Part shown: piece after piece, positions 22,719-32,910 of the stretch | Layout: each line of letters begins with the position of its first letter | Position numbering within the stretch: the stretch's first letter is position 1 | Assembly (NCBI GenBank): GCA_012274445.1 | Contig: JAAROD010000029.1 | Location: forward strand, 1,240,001-1,304,000 | Source: Sclerotiophoma versabilis | Lineage: Eukaryota; Ascomycota; Dothideomycetes; Pleosporales; Didymellaceae | Reading direction: 5' to 3' | Length of the DNA: 64,000 bases | Notes under the pieces: model-generated | Database searches by the model: none | Seen by the model: only the letters and a program-made list of their open reading frames with translations | Told to the model about the DNA's origin: nothing | Position numbers and translations under genes: made by a program

Positions 22719-23353
22719 ATGGCGACAATCCGGCCCATGCGCCCTGATGATCTACTGAAATTCTCCTCAACCAACCTCGACCACCTGACCGAAACCTACA
22801 ACATCGGCTTCTACCTCGAGTACCTCACCAAATGGCCCGAGCTATGCCAGGTGATCGAAGGCATCGACGGGGCGATAGAAGGCTACAGCACGTCCCCTTC
22901 CTCATTCTTACCCATTACTCACCCACTAACCCTGCCCAAGTCCTCGGTAAACTCGAATCCTCGCCCTACCCCTCCCCCATCGAACCATACGAGCCCCTCG
23001 AAGCCGCGCGCCTGCAACCCAACTACCTGCCCTGGCACGGACACATCACGGCTTTGACTGTGGCGCCGAGCGCGCGGCGCCTGGGCCATGCGACGGCGCT
23101 CTCGACAGCGCTGGAGCGCTCCTCCGACGCAGCGGGCGGCTGGTTTGTGGATCTGTTTGTGCGTGCGAGCAATGAGATTGCAAAGGAGCTGTACCGGAAG
23201 ATGGGGTATAGTGTATACAGGCGGGTGATGGATTACTATAATGATGGCGAGGATGCGTTTGATATGCGGAAACCGCTGGGGAGGGATAAGGGGAGGCATA
23301 CGGTGAGGGAGAACGGGGAGGAGCAAAGAGTGTCGGCTGAGGATGTGTGGTGA
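22719..23353 (+). CDS. NAA20: N-alpha-acetyltransferase NatB catalytic subunit
   Basis: Exons 22719..22887 and 22941..23353 encode 193 residues. The start is the ATG giving MATIRPMRPDDLLKF, the characteristic NAA20/Nat3 N-terminus, followed by NLDHLTETYNIGFYLEYL. The GNAT core includes WHGHITALTVAPSARRLGHA, which carries the acetyl-CoA binding R-R-x-G-x-A loop, then FVDLFVRASNEIAKELYRKMGY and EDAFDMRKPL near the C-terminus. NatB acetylates nascent proteins starting Met-Asp/Glu/Asn/Gln at the ribosome together with the NAA25 auxiliary subunit. The intron (53 nt, CACTAAC branch site) starts with GC, not GT. Only this GC-AG splice restores the conserved GYILGKLE segment. Confidence 0.95.
22888..22940 (+). 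other. GC-AG intron in NAA20
   Basis: Donor A|GCACGT and acceptor AAG flank a CACTAAC branch sequence. The frame and the conserved protein junction fix both ends. Confidence 0.8.
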
Positions 23354-23762
23354 GGGGCTGAGCGAGAGGCAGGTGAGAGGCGTATATACCCAGAGATTGG
23401 AATGGAGAAGTTGCGTGCTGTTGTGCAGGTGTGTGCAAGTTTTGGGGGGTCGCTTGAATGCATGTGTGATTCGAGAGATCATGCCTTCACGATGGATGAC
23501 GGGCGAGGAAACACACATAGTAATCTATCCGGGTATCATTGTCTCCGCCTAACCTAGGTCTCGCTCATAGCGCAGTCACTCTCTGCCGCGACTCGTCTAT
23601 CGACTTCATCTACATCTGAGGCTGATGAGAACGTCGTGTACCAGCAGCCGACAGAGTCTCGATCTTCAGATTTGTAGCCTGCAAATGGCTCAGTGCTCGG
23701 AAAGACGGCACCGGTGACCCAAGATCGTCTATGCCATCTTCGCCGGTCCAGGAATTGTAAGA
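23354..23762. other. Convergent intergenic region
   Basis: About 400 bp lie between two convergent 3' ends. Nothing further was recognised. Confidence 0.4.
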
Positions 23763-24630
23763 CTATGGCGGTGAGGTCAGAATACTGTCGTTGTCAAATC
23801 TCGATTGGGGATCATACTGTGTGGGCTGGGTGCCGGCAACATATGGCTGGTATGGCTCTACCTGCTCGCCTTCGATGTCTGGTGATGCTGGTGGTAAGAC
23901 TGGTTCTGCGTGATCACGGGTGGGTGCTGCACTAACGTTGTCGAAGAGATTGGGCTGCTTCTCGAGGTCGCCTTCTGCTGCTTGAGAGTCTGCAGAGAAG
24001 CGTGGTGCTGGGCCGCCTGTGAGAGCTTGCGATACGGTCGAACGGCGGCGCTTGAGGTCGAGTGCCAGCAGTGCTGCGGTTCCGATCCAGAGGAGCCTGC
24101 AAGTCGTCAGTCTTGTTCTGGGTCCTCGAAGCAAACACCTACACTTGAAGCCCAATAAGTACTGCACTTGCGACCAGTGCCCCAAAGTAGGTACGCAATG
24201 TAGTGTCCCTCTTTGTAACATAAGTTGAACAGATCTGCTCAGATTCCGCACTGTAGGGACATTGAGGGCTCCATTCATGTGTCAGATCGGCGGTGAGTCC
24301 AAGGTTGACAATCCAGAAGACAAGCATCCAAGCATGAAGACCCAAGGATAGCCAGATATTGTCAAACTTGGTGAGAACCGTTTTAGAGACGATCATCCAC
24401 GATGACACACCGAGACTACAGACGGACTATACACGGTTCAGTACATTGATATGAAGCGAGACCATTTTACTTACCGTGGCCACAGAGTAGATCAGGACAT
24501 TGTACGAGATGTAATCGACTCCGTAAGCTGCAAGACCCAAGATCGCAATCGCCAGAACGATCTGCGCAGCGTGCGCCGTCAGAGTTGGAAGACGCATTCT
24601 CGCCGGCTGCTGTACTTCAGTTCCATCCAT
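23763..24630 (-). CDS. Four-helix membrane protein, MARVEL-like
   Basis: Three exons, 24475..24630, 24143..24426 and 23763..24096, encode 257 residues. Introns are GTAAGT..TAG and GTAGGT..CAG. Four hydrophobic segments are seen: AAQIVLAIAILGLAAYG, the helix spanning the exon 1-2 junction (LIYSVATVSVCSLGVSSW), LGLHAWMLVFWIVNLGL, and the helix spanning the exon 2-3 junction (ALVASAVLIGLQVLLWIGTAALL). A charged cytosolic tail of about 90 residues rich in Pro/Asp/Gln follows. Two cysteines (SPQCPYSAESEQIC) lie in the loop before helix 4, as in MARVEL proteins. This topology is common for fungal plasma-membrane MARVEL proteins linked to membrane microdomains. The precise role is unknown. Confidence 0.8.
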
Positions 24631-25785
24631 CTTGAAAGCTCACTTTCAAAGCGATATCGTGCCAATTATCTCCAGGATAGGTTGTGAAGAAACAAAAGAT
24701 TAAAGAAGTGACTGTGGCAGACAGAGACGAGCGCGAACGTTTGCATTCTTGTATAAAAGCAGAAATGGGCACCGGTACTTCCGAAACAGTCTCAGCTTCC
24801 ACAGAAAGTTATCTTAGGCCAACGCCCCACATCGTCACCTGTATCAGGCAGTCAAAGCAATCACTGAGACTGCGCACGTCTACATTACTCGCGTGCGAGT
24901 AGTGTTGTTTCCGCAGAATTTCCCCACATACCCAGCTAGTGTTTGGATAGACGCAAGGCATGCGGTGCATGCGACATGCTTAGCGGTGCGCATCATGGTG
25001 CTGCTCACCTTTGGGAAGGTATCACAGCAAAGGCTATGCTCTCGTTGGTGTTGAATTGCATAGTGAGCTGCTCGGGAACAAGACAAAGCGCATATGTCTG
25101 CTGCTGTGTGATCTAGATTGGTGCCGGGATAGCGGATGTCTGAGACAGCGTGTTTCCAGATCTTCCAAACAGGAACATCACGACAGGGAAGAACGCAGAG
25201 GAGTGTTGATATTTTGGGAGGCGGGAGCGCATGCACGAGTGTCAGGTAGATGAACGGAAGGGGTAAACGATGGAGACAACGATGGTGTTAGTATTTGGTG
25301 GGAACCGTCTTGACGGGAAGGATTGACGTGTGAAGGGTTCAGCCGAAACAAGCTAGACGAGTGGAAAGATCCTCCCGCTGCCCTCACGTCTTCAACCCCA
25401 CGGCCGTGCGTTGTCTCACGAGTTCTGGGCATTCAGTGATGATCTTGCTTTCCACTCGTGGAAATATGTACTTTTGACTCTTATTTCGGCTAATTGAAAC
25501 CGCACATAATCATAAGGCTATAATCTTTCACCTGCGACTCAACCTACCTTCCAGCACGGATACATGTTCAAAAACACTGCAGGCTTGGCTACCTGCAATG
25601 AAGCAGCATGATCCAAGAAACCAAAAGCCACATCCAGGTCCGGAGTTGTGAAGGCCTGGATGTTGACAAATGACACATATGACGTCAATCTGATGAGGAC
25701 GGACGCGCATGCCTCATGGCTTTTTAATCGGAAATCTTTGCGTGTGCTTGACAGATACACTAAAAGCAGACACATTTAGAGCAAG
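24631..25785. promoter_or_regulatory. Divergent intergenic region
   Basis: This 1.15-kb region separates the MARVEL-like gene (minus) from the PSD-like decarboxylase gene (plus) and carries both promoters. The short open frames here are incoherent. Confidence 0.4.
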
Positions 25786-27194
25786 ATGACCTCAAAGACG
25801 AATCAAGATAGTGCCAAGGGCGTTCCGAAGGAACACCATGTGCACAGGACGGGCTCATGGCTCCCAGCAGGTAAGGCAATTGTACTGAGCGTGCGAGCAT
25901 CGACACTGACCCGCTCCTAGACCACCGTCATGTCAAGGATTGGATCTCAGAAATCATCGAACATGTTGACAAAAATCCAAAGGACCTTCATCCTGTGATC
26001 AAGGAGTTCAAGGAACTCATTGAGGGCAACACGCGGATCTATCTTCTCGTCAACGCCATGTTTGAGGAAGTTCCTTCGAAGAGACCGTACGCGAACGATC
26101 CTGCAGGCCACAAGCAAGTCCGCGATTACCAACACATGCTGGAGTTGTTCAATCACCTCCTCACAACTGCACCTTCTTGGAACGATAGAGAGTATTCAGT
26201 AGGCATGGTCGGTACACCGTTCAACGCCATCCTTGACTGGCCCATGGGCACTCCTAGTGGTTTCGCCTTCTTCCTCGACCCTGATGTCAACAAGATGCTT
26301 AAAAAGACGCTTAACGCTTGGGCAGAGTTCTTAGGCTCATCTGACTCGGCCTATGTGCTCGGAGAAGACTCGAACGGTTGGTTCAGCAAGCATGGTACAG
26401 AAGACCTTGCTATGACAGCAAATGTCGGCCAAACTGACTACAGCTTTGATCAGTTATTCAAGTGCGACCCTTCCAAGAAGTATAAAGGCTACACTTCTTG
26501 GGACAGCTTCTTCACTCGCGCCATGCATGAGGAGAAGCGACCGGTCGCCTCACCAGATGACGACAGCATTATTGCAAACTGCTGCGAATCGAAACCGTAC
26601 AAGGTTGCACGTGGCATCAAGGCACGCGACACATTCTGGGCGAAGGGCCAGCCATACTCGCTCATCGACATGCTCTCGCAGGATCCCCTGCATGAGAAGT
26701 TTATCGGCGGTACAATCTACCAGGCTTTCCTCTCAGCTCTGAGTTATCACCGCTGGCACTCACCTGTCAGCGGTAAGATCGTGAAGTCCTATAAAGTCGA
26801 CGGAACATATTTCTCTGAACCGCTCTTCGCAGGTATTGGCGACCCACAGGCAAAGGGCAGTGTGGACCCCGATGGCGAGAAGACGGGTCAGGGCTACCTC
26901 ACAGCCACAGCGACTCGTTCTATCATCTTCATCGAGGCTGACAACAAGGATCTCGGCTTTGTCTGCTTCCTGGGTATTGGTATGACCGAAGTCAGCACGT
27001 GCGACACCACGGTCAAGGAAGGCGATCATATCAAGAAAGGAGACCAGCTCGGTATGTTCCACTACGGTGGAAGCACACACTGCGTTATTTTTGAGAAGGG
27101 CGTCGAACTGGAAGGCTTTCCAGATTACGAGAACCCCGAGCACAACATCCCTGTGCGATCGAAGCTGGCTGTAGTTAAGAAAGGCAAAGCCTAG
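25786..27194 (+). CDS. PSD-family decarboxylase, L-tryptophan-decarboxylase (PsiD)-like
   Basis: Exons 25786..25870 and 25921..27194, with a 50-nt intron (GTAAGG..TAG), encode 452 residues. The protein belongs to the phosphatidylserine decarboxylase superfamily. These enzymes cleave themselves to make an N-terminal pyruvoyl cofactor. The predicted cleavage motif is GGST, with Ser413 (MFHYGGSTHC) in place of the LGST of true PS decarboxylases. Other hallmarks are YHRWHSPVSGKIV, TYFSEPLFAGIGDP, IFIEADNKDLGFVCFLGIGMTEVSTC and SWDSFFTRAM. The N-terminal half (DHRHVKDWI..., EFKELIEGNTRIYLLVNAMFEE...) and the absence of a membrane or targeting segment match the soluble fungal subgroup that includes basidiomycete PsiD, which decarboxylates L-tryptophan. 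An aromatic amino acid substrate is inferred. No indole-modifying enzymes lie nearby. Confidence 0.88.
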
Positions 27195-27289
27195 AGTCGG
27201 GAGCAGCCAGAAACTAGTCATAACGGATTGAACGACGCTAAAAAATATTATAACATCAGTTCTACCATCTAGTAACTCCCGCCGTAATT

Positions 27290-28400
27290 CTAAATCTTTG
27301 ATCTCGCCGCCCTCTTCTCCTCCAGCTCCTTCCTCTTCGCCTCAAACCTCTTCTTCGGCGCACCCTCCACAAACCTCTCACTAAGGGCATCAACCGCCCT
27401 GACCACGGCAAGCAGCCTAGCATCCCGAATAGGATCGTTCTGCAACCTCTTCATCTCACACATGCTCTTCCCATCATTAACCGCCAACTGCTCCTCCAAG
27501 AACGAGACCACCCTTGCCTGAAACGCATCGCCCGTCTCTTCCCACACATAGTTGTACAGGCCTGCATCAAGCAGCTCTTGAGCCGTCAGTTTGCGCCCGA
27601 ACATGAGGAAGTCGTTAGTGCGGTGGATGCCAATGGACTGAGCGAAGGAGAGCGCCGATCCATTTTCAGGCACAAGTCCGAGCGCGCTGAACGGGCATTG
27701 CAGCCAAGCAGACGACGAGGCGAGGACGATATCCGCAATGCCGGGGAACCATGCCGCGCCGCCGCCCACCGCGGGACCGTTGAGCGCAAGAATAAGCACC
27801 TTTTTGTGATCGATCATGGAGCGGAGAAGCTCTTGTGCTGCGGATATGTGAGTGTCCTGTACTTTCTACTTGCAATTCGCTTGCAATCATGACGGGAGAG
27901 ATACAAGGCTAAATAAATAGACAGAGAAGGAGGGGAAAAAAGAAGAAGTAAAACAAAAAACAAAAAACATACCGTATCCGAATCGCTGCAGGAATTTCAT
28001 CTTGTTCACGGCTTGATCCGTTGGATTCTCCTGCGCATTTCGCTCAGCATGTTACTTCTCTCTCCGCGTCACCACCAGCACGCATTCTGGAACAACATAC
28101 GTCATCCTGTGCGATGCCTTTCACATCGGCACCGGCGCTGAAAAATCGCCCTTCGCCGGTAATCACCGTGAAGATGGTGTCTGGGTGCTCATTGAGAAGG
28201 CGAAGCGCGGAGATGGTGTTCTGGATGATGTTGCCGCCGAACGAGTTCAGGGCTTTGGGCCGGTTGAACTGTGGCGAGTTAGACGAGTTAGGGTACAATA
28301 AAGGATTGCTACAGGAAGTATATGGATGATTTTTTTTTACCTTGATGATGCCGATCTGTCCTTTGATTTCAAATTTGATGTCGGTGTATTGGTCGGCCAT
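27290..28400 (-). CDS. Enoyl-CoA hydratase/isomerase (delta3,delta2-enoyl-CoA isomerase-like)
   Basis: Four exons, 28341..28400, 28101..28268, 27973..28030 and 27290..27837, encode 277 residues. Introns are 72, 70 and 135 nt. The last is unusually long for this window and has a T-rich coding-strand tract. Crotonase-fold motifs are present: FNRPKALNSF, the first oxyanion strand RFFSAGADVKG, the second (LALNGPAVGGGAA), and a single catalytic-type Glu153 (GLVPENGS). One glutamate at this position fits isomerases more than hydratases, which usually have two. Isomerases of this family move double bonds of unsaturated acyl-CoAs into the beta-oxidation pathway. The C-terminus ends RSKI, close to a type 1 peroxisomal signal (SKL-like), so peroxisomes are the probable site. 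Confidence 0.88.
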
Positions 28401-29146
28401 GATGGCGGTTGCTCTGCTGATAATGCCCTTTTGCTAGCTCTTTTCAACCGAATCCCAGTTCCTGTCTATTCTTCAATCAATAGGTCTAGCTCGGTACTAT
28501 GGTATACAGGATTTCCAATGCTTGAAGAACGTTGGAGCTCAGGACCAGATATGGGGTTACGATGATCGGCATCCTAACCGGCCCCGCAAAACGGTGTCCC
28601 ACAGCCTCGGTTCGAGGACATGTGGGGTCATGCACTTGCTCGACTGACTCCCTGTCTCCGTTCAGTAATCGTGCGTGCATTGAAACCGTATCTAGGAAAC
28701 CATACATACTATAATTATAAATCAGTTGTTGCAATACTCATTCATTCACTACTCGCTTCTCCTGGACCTCTTCCCTCTCCTCTGTTGTCAAGACCCTTGT
28801 GTGTCATTTGCAGACGAACCTGCCTCTGCCGCGCTTTCTAGTATGGCTTGTGATGGAGCACCCAGCTCTCCACCATCGCAGAATCCTGGAGCCAACCTCG
28901 CATCATAGGCAGCTCAAATACCTGCATAGTTCTGCGCGAATTGACTCCAATTTACTTTGGGATTCTCTTAGCTGGTTTCCAGCTCACTGGTGCGAGCAAC
29001 TGATGCTAATTCGAGTTTCCCCTTCTCGACTTTGAGTCTCTCATGTGTAGCCAAAACTCTTTGTTCACTGCTCTTCAACTCTTTGGTTTGCTGACAAAAT
29101 GCCTTGATTTCCTCAATGTCGAAGATGGCGGCGGTGGAGGCTTTCC
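28401..29146. other. Intergenic region
   Basis: About 750 bp lie upstream of the isomerase gene and downstream of the small membrane protein. No supported gene, RNA or repeat was seen. Confidence 0.4.
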
Positions 29147-29557
29147 TTACGGTGGAATTCGTGAACGAGAAGTCTGTGTTATAGGCTTGATGTCTTCGGT
29201 GGTAAAGAGATCTTTATGCCAATCAAATGACGGCGCATCCGTAGAGGAGTTAGAACTGCTAGGTGAGAGGGGAGTCCTGTCGACTTTTGAATTTGACAGC
29301 GTAGGACTGCGTGTAAGACCCAGCGAACTGTCATCATCCGCAGCAGCAGCAGCAGCAGCATCATGATTTTGCGCACCAGAACAGCAATTGCATAGGAACT
29401 GCCAGATCAGGAAGCAGAAGAAGAGGATAGGTATCAAGATGATCACAAACTCCGAGCAGAGCGGCAGTGCCAGTCACTGCGAAGAAATGCCTTCAGCAAT
29501 TGAATGCGCCAACCATGCAGCAAGCTGCACAGCCATATTTGCTGCTGGCATGGTCAT
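29147..29557 (-). CDS. Small single-pass membrane protein, frame broken by one TGA
   Basis: An open frame from ATG 29557 to the stop at 29147 is interrupted only by TGA at 29474..29476. Before the TGA are 27 codons (MTMPAANMAVQLAAW...). After it comes a strong transmembrane segment (IILIPILFFCFLIWQFLC), then a cysteine pair, a poly-Ala/Asp run and a Ser/Thr-rich tail of about 70 residues. Three explanations fit. One is an 81-nt intron (GTGCAG..CGGAG, in frame) that removes the TGA. The second is translation starting elsewhere. The third is a disabled gene. The clear membrane helix and the coding-like tail argue that the region is or was a gene. I know no family. Confidence 0.4.
29341..29364. 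repeat. (GCA)n trinucleotide run
   Basis: About seven GCA repeats encode the poly-alanine stretch on the minus strand of the small membrane protein. Confidence 0.9.
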
Positions 29558-29885
29558 GGTGACTGTTGAGTGGGTGTCAAGCCGGGCACGTTAGCGTGGC
29601 TGTATAATGGAGCAGTGTAGTTACTGTGCGATCTCCTTAGCTATGATAGCATTGGAAAGCTATTTCTGATACACCAAGAAGTTGGCGTGAGTAAACCTTG
29701 GATATCGAATACGAGTGTCCATGTAAGCTTTGAATTCAATGCGGCTGAACCCTACTGGTATCAAGCGTATTGTTTGTTGGATTGGACATTCTTTGTAGCA
29801 TTGCCGCCGTCAAAGAGAGAACCAAACGAGAGGAAACGTCAATGACAAAGGGACACGCACAAAGCAGCCTTACGAGCACCATGGT
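29558..29885. other. Short intergenic region
   Basis: About 330 bp lie between the small membrane protein start and the 3' end of the GH36 gene. No feature was recognised. Confidence 0.35.
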
Positions 29886-32645
29886 TCATCGAATGACAAC
29901 TTCCACAGCCACTTCGTTGCTCCAAGACGCCTTCGAGTCGCTTTCTTTCCATGCTCTTGTCGTGTCTATTTCGAGCACATTCTCACAGGTGTTGCTGATC
30001 TTGACACAATGCTTTGCAATAGGTCTTCCGAAGATCAGCGCCATGACATCGTCGTCCAGGTTACGATGCTTGAGGTCGGAGATGTAGAGACCTTCAAGAT
30101 CGTTAGCATCTCCCCGCAGCGGTTTGACAGCACTCTCCACTTACCGTATGTGCCTAGCACCTTCAGAGAAGTCCAGATCCGCAGTCGGCCTGATGATCGG
30201 TCAACGTAGCTATCTGTGTTCACAATTGCAGCAGCTCCGGTCATCTTCCCCAAAACACCCAAGTTGGCTACTTGCACCTCGTCTGAGCCCTTCACCTCAT
30301 GGCTGCGCTTCAGCTTGAAGGAATGTAACGGAAAGGCGGACAGGATCTCCCATCCACGAGTTGGTAGTTCCAGGTGAACGAAGGCGTCATTACTCTCGCT
30401 GGTGGTAGGCTTGGTGACTTGACCGCTGGTATGGTTTCGGATGATATATGTGCCCTCCTCCGCACCGGGGAAAGAATCCAACCCTATCAGTTCAGACAGC
30501 GGTCGCTGTGTGCAGTTGAATACGCCCAGTATGCTGACTCCACTGTGGGCCCTTCCTACGTAGGTCGCGACCTTTAGCAAGACTGGGTCATCGTAGGAGT
30601 TGTAGGCCGATGTGCTCTTGCCCACTGTGTGAGGGCGAAGAATGACGGTATCATCGCGAGGAGTATTACCCGCCATCTGACCGATAAGGTTGATGTCGTG
30701 CTGCCCAGGCACATCGGTGATGTATATCGGCCCGCCTGACACACAACGTCCAGCAGCATGGAATGATGCATAATCGTGCGAGGTTTGGAACATATCCCAG
30801 TCGGGGAGGATGTTGAGGTACTGATTAAGAATAGCGTTGTGCGCATTGCAGAAAATGTGCCAGGGGTGCGATGCAGGAACTTCAGGGAAGAAGTCGTCCG
30901 AGTTGCGTAATAGTATACGCGGTTTATTTGAGGGGAGTTGCGAGTGGAAGATCATCTGAGGCGATTGAGACATGCATGATATAGCCTTAGCGGAGAAATA
31001 GCGCAGCTGGGCAATATTCCACGCATCCTGGTACGATCGGATCAGGTTTCGGCGATCCGTAGCGTCGTCCAGTTCATCGAGAAAGAACTGGGCATCAGTT
31101 TTAACTGAGTCAATACCGGCGGAGCTGAGAAATTGGTAGAAGTCTTTGTAGAAGCGGCTGACATCCTCTTCAGCGACTACGGTGAACTTGCCTCCCGATA
31201 CTCCATCTTTTTTCTGGACAACAGCGGTTTTATACTCTTTTGCAATCTTGCCCTCAGGAGCAATGCCGCCCCAATAACCGAAGAGAGCATGCCACACTGC
31301 AATGTGCTTGATGTTCTTGTATTTGCCGCGGATGTCGCCAACTGTCGCTTTGAGGCCACGTGGGAATCCATTCTTAGTTGCTTCGAATTCGACCCATCCG
31401 TTCTTGAACTGGTCACCACCTTCGTGATTCTAGCTTGCGTAAGCGCTCGTTCCATTTAGCCACGTAATATACGTACCAGAGATTGCCAGTTGTCGTCAAT
31501 GATGAGGTTGCTGATGTTGATATTGTTCTTGGCTAATGACTCCAGAGCATCAAAGAGCTTCTGCTCTGTAAGATGCTGTCCGATGCCGTTCCATGTGCAA
31601 TACGATAGCCCGTCATCTAGGAGATATGTTTTAGCAGCCTGAGGGCAAGGCGAGAAAGTTGGGCGTCGAGTCACTTACACCAGTTCTCCAGCCACTCTGG
31701 CTTGAAATCGTCTGTCAGCGCCTTGAATTCAGCTTCCGCCTCTTCAGATCTAAGACTATACTTCATGACTAGCTTTCTTGCGTGATACATGACCGCTGCT
31801 ATTGCATGGTTCAGGTCCTTGCTCACTGCAACGTTCAGTCGTGAAATGCCATCTTCCTCACTGTCGTTACGGGAGTAAATTACAATCCGCCCTTCACCAT
31901 CATGGCTCAAGGTCGTCAACACGTCATCAACACCGCTGACTGCCAAAACAACCAGGTGAGAGCCATCTTCACGTTCGAAGGTTACAAGAATAGCCTCTTT
32001 GTCAGGCTGGAAGCGGTCCTTGCCCTGTCTTGGGGCCAGCCACGGGCTCCAAAGACGTACTAATGCAAACCATCGTCCGAAGTTCATCGGCCTGCCCAAA
32101 TCATTACTCGAGTATCCGGAGGTTGCTCCAGACGCAGCGTTGACAGGACTGGTGACAGACCACAACAGGGTCTCCGGAGAATCACTTTGCTCTTTCCCAA
32201 TTTGCAGGTATGGTGGCAGTCCATCGATATAATGTGTCAAGTCATCGCGTAATTCATCTTGTGACTGGTAGATCAGGCGGCCATCTGAGGTAGAGAAGTG
32301 CTCGTTGGCCCATTTCCAAGGCTCGTCTTGGCCAGCTCGGAAGGTGATGGTATACGACAAAGAAGTCCCGTGCTTCGGCCGTCCTGGCAGTTCGACGGTG
32401 AAAAACTGACGGCGGAGGTTCTTCTGAGAAGGCTTGACGATTGTGAGGGATGGCTCTGGTGCCGGCTTGAGGCTCAGACTGGCCCACTTCTCCTTGTCAT
32501 CGAAATTGTGCCACAATGCAGCCTCCCACGTCTTTTCTGACCCAGCCGAACTTTCAATTAAGACGGTGAACTTGACCGTCTGTCTCCCAACGGGTATCGT
32601 CGTGGTCTGTCCCAATGGAGGATGGCAAGTGAGTGTGGCATACAT
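29886..32645 (-). CDS. Glycoside hydrolase family 36, raffinose synthase/alkaline alpha-galactosidase-like
   Basis: Four exons, 31679..32645, 31477..31616, 30145..31429 and 29886..30091, encode 865 residues. Intron ends were fixed by family motifs: DGLSYCTWNGIGQHL opens exon 2, IDDNWQSL ends it, NHEGGDQFKNGW opens exon 3, and GTYGLYISDL spans the last junction. The catalytic core shows DSVKTDAQFF, with Asp481 as probable nucleophile. RNSDDFFP gives Asp547/Asp548 as candidate acid/base, followed by WDMFQTSH and GGPIYITDVPGQHD. These are signatures of the raffinose-synthase (SIP/seed-imbibition) branch of GH36, whose members hydrolyse or transfer alpha-galactosyl groups. No signal peptide is present, so the enzyme is probably cytosolic. 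The gene is divergent from the TyrRS gene across 265 bp. Confidence 0.92.
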
Positions 32646-32910
32646 GTTAGCAGTGTCGGTGGGGAAGCAACAGTCAGGTGTGTAGGGGACAGATGCACAA
32701 TGTGAGCAGCAAGACGAGCGTTACAGTATTGAAGTAATCAAGCGAGCAACCAGAGTCGACGTTGCTGGATGCCAGACTAGGCAAGCAGGTGACGTGTATG
32801 GTGCAGGTGCGGAGGTGGTCGGGGAAGCCGCGCACAGGCCGCTTGGATGGTGGTCAGTTTGTCAGTTTCGCGATGCAGAGTCGGGGTTTGTGCAAGAGCC
32901 CTTGACAGCA
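32646..32910. promoter_or_regulatory. Compact bidirectional promoter region
   Basis: Only 265 bp separate the start codons of the GH36 gene (minus) and mitochondrial TyrRS (plus), so the promoters must overlap or abut. No core element was identified with confidence. Confidence 0.5.

Noticed and set aside
25786..28400. Possible tryptamine or fatty-acid metabolic cluster around the decarboxylase
   Set aside because: Only two enzyme genes are adjacent, they are convergent, and they are of unrelated families. No P450, methyltransferase, kinase, transporter or regulator is nearby.
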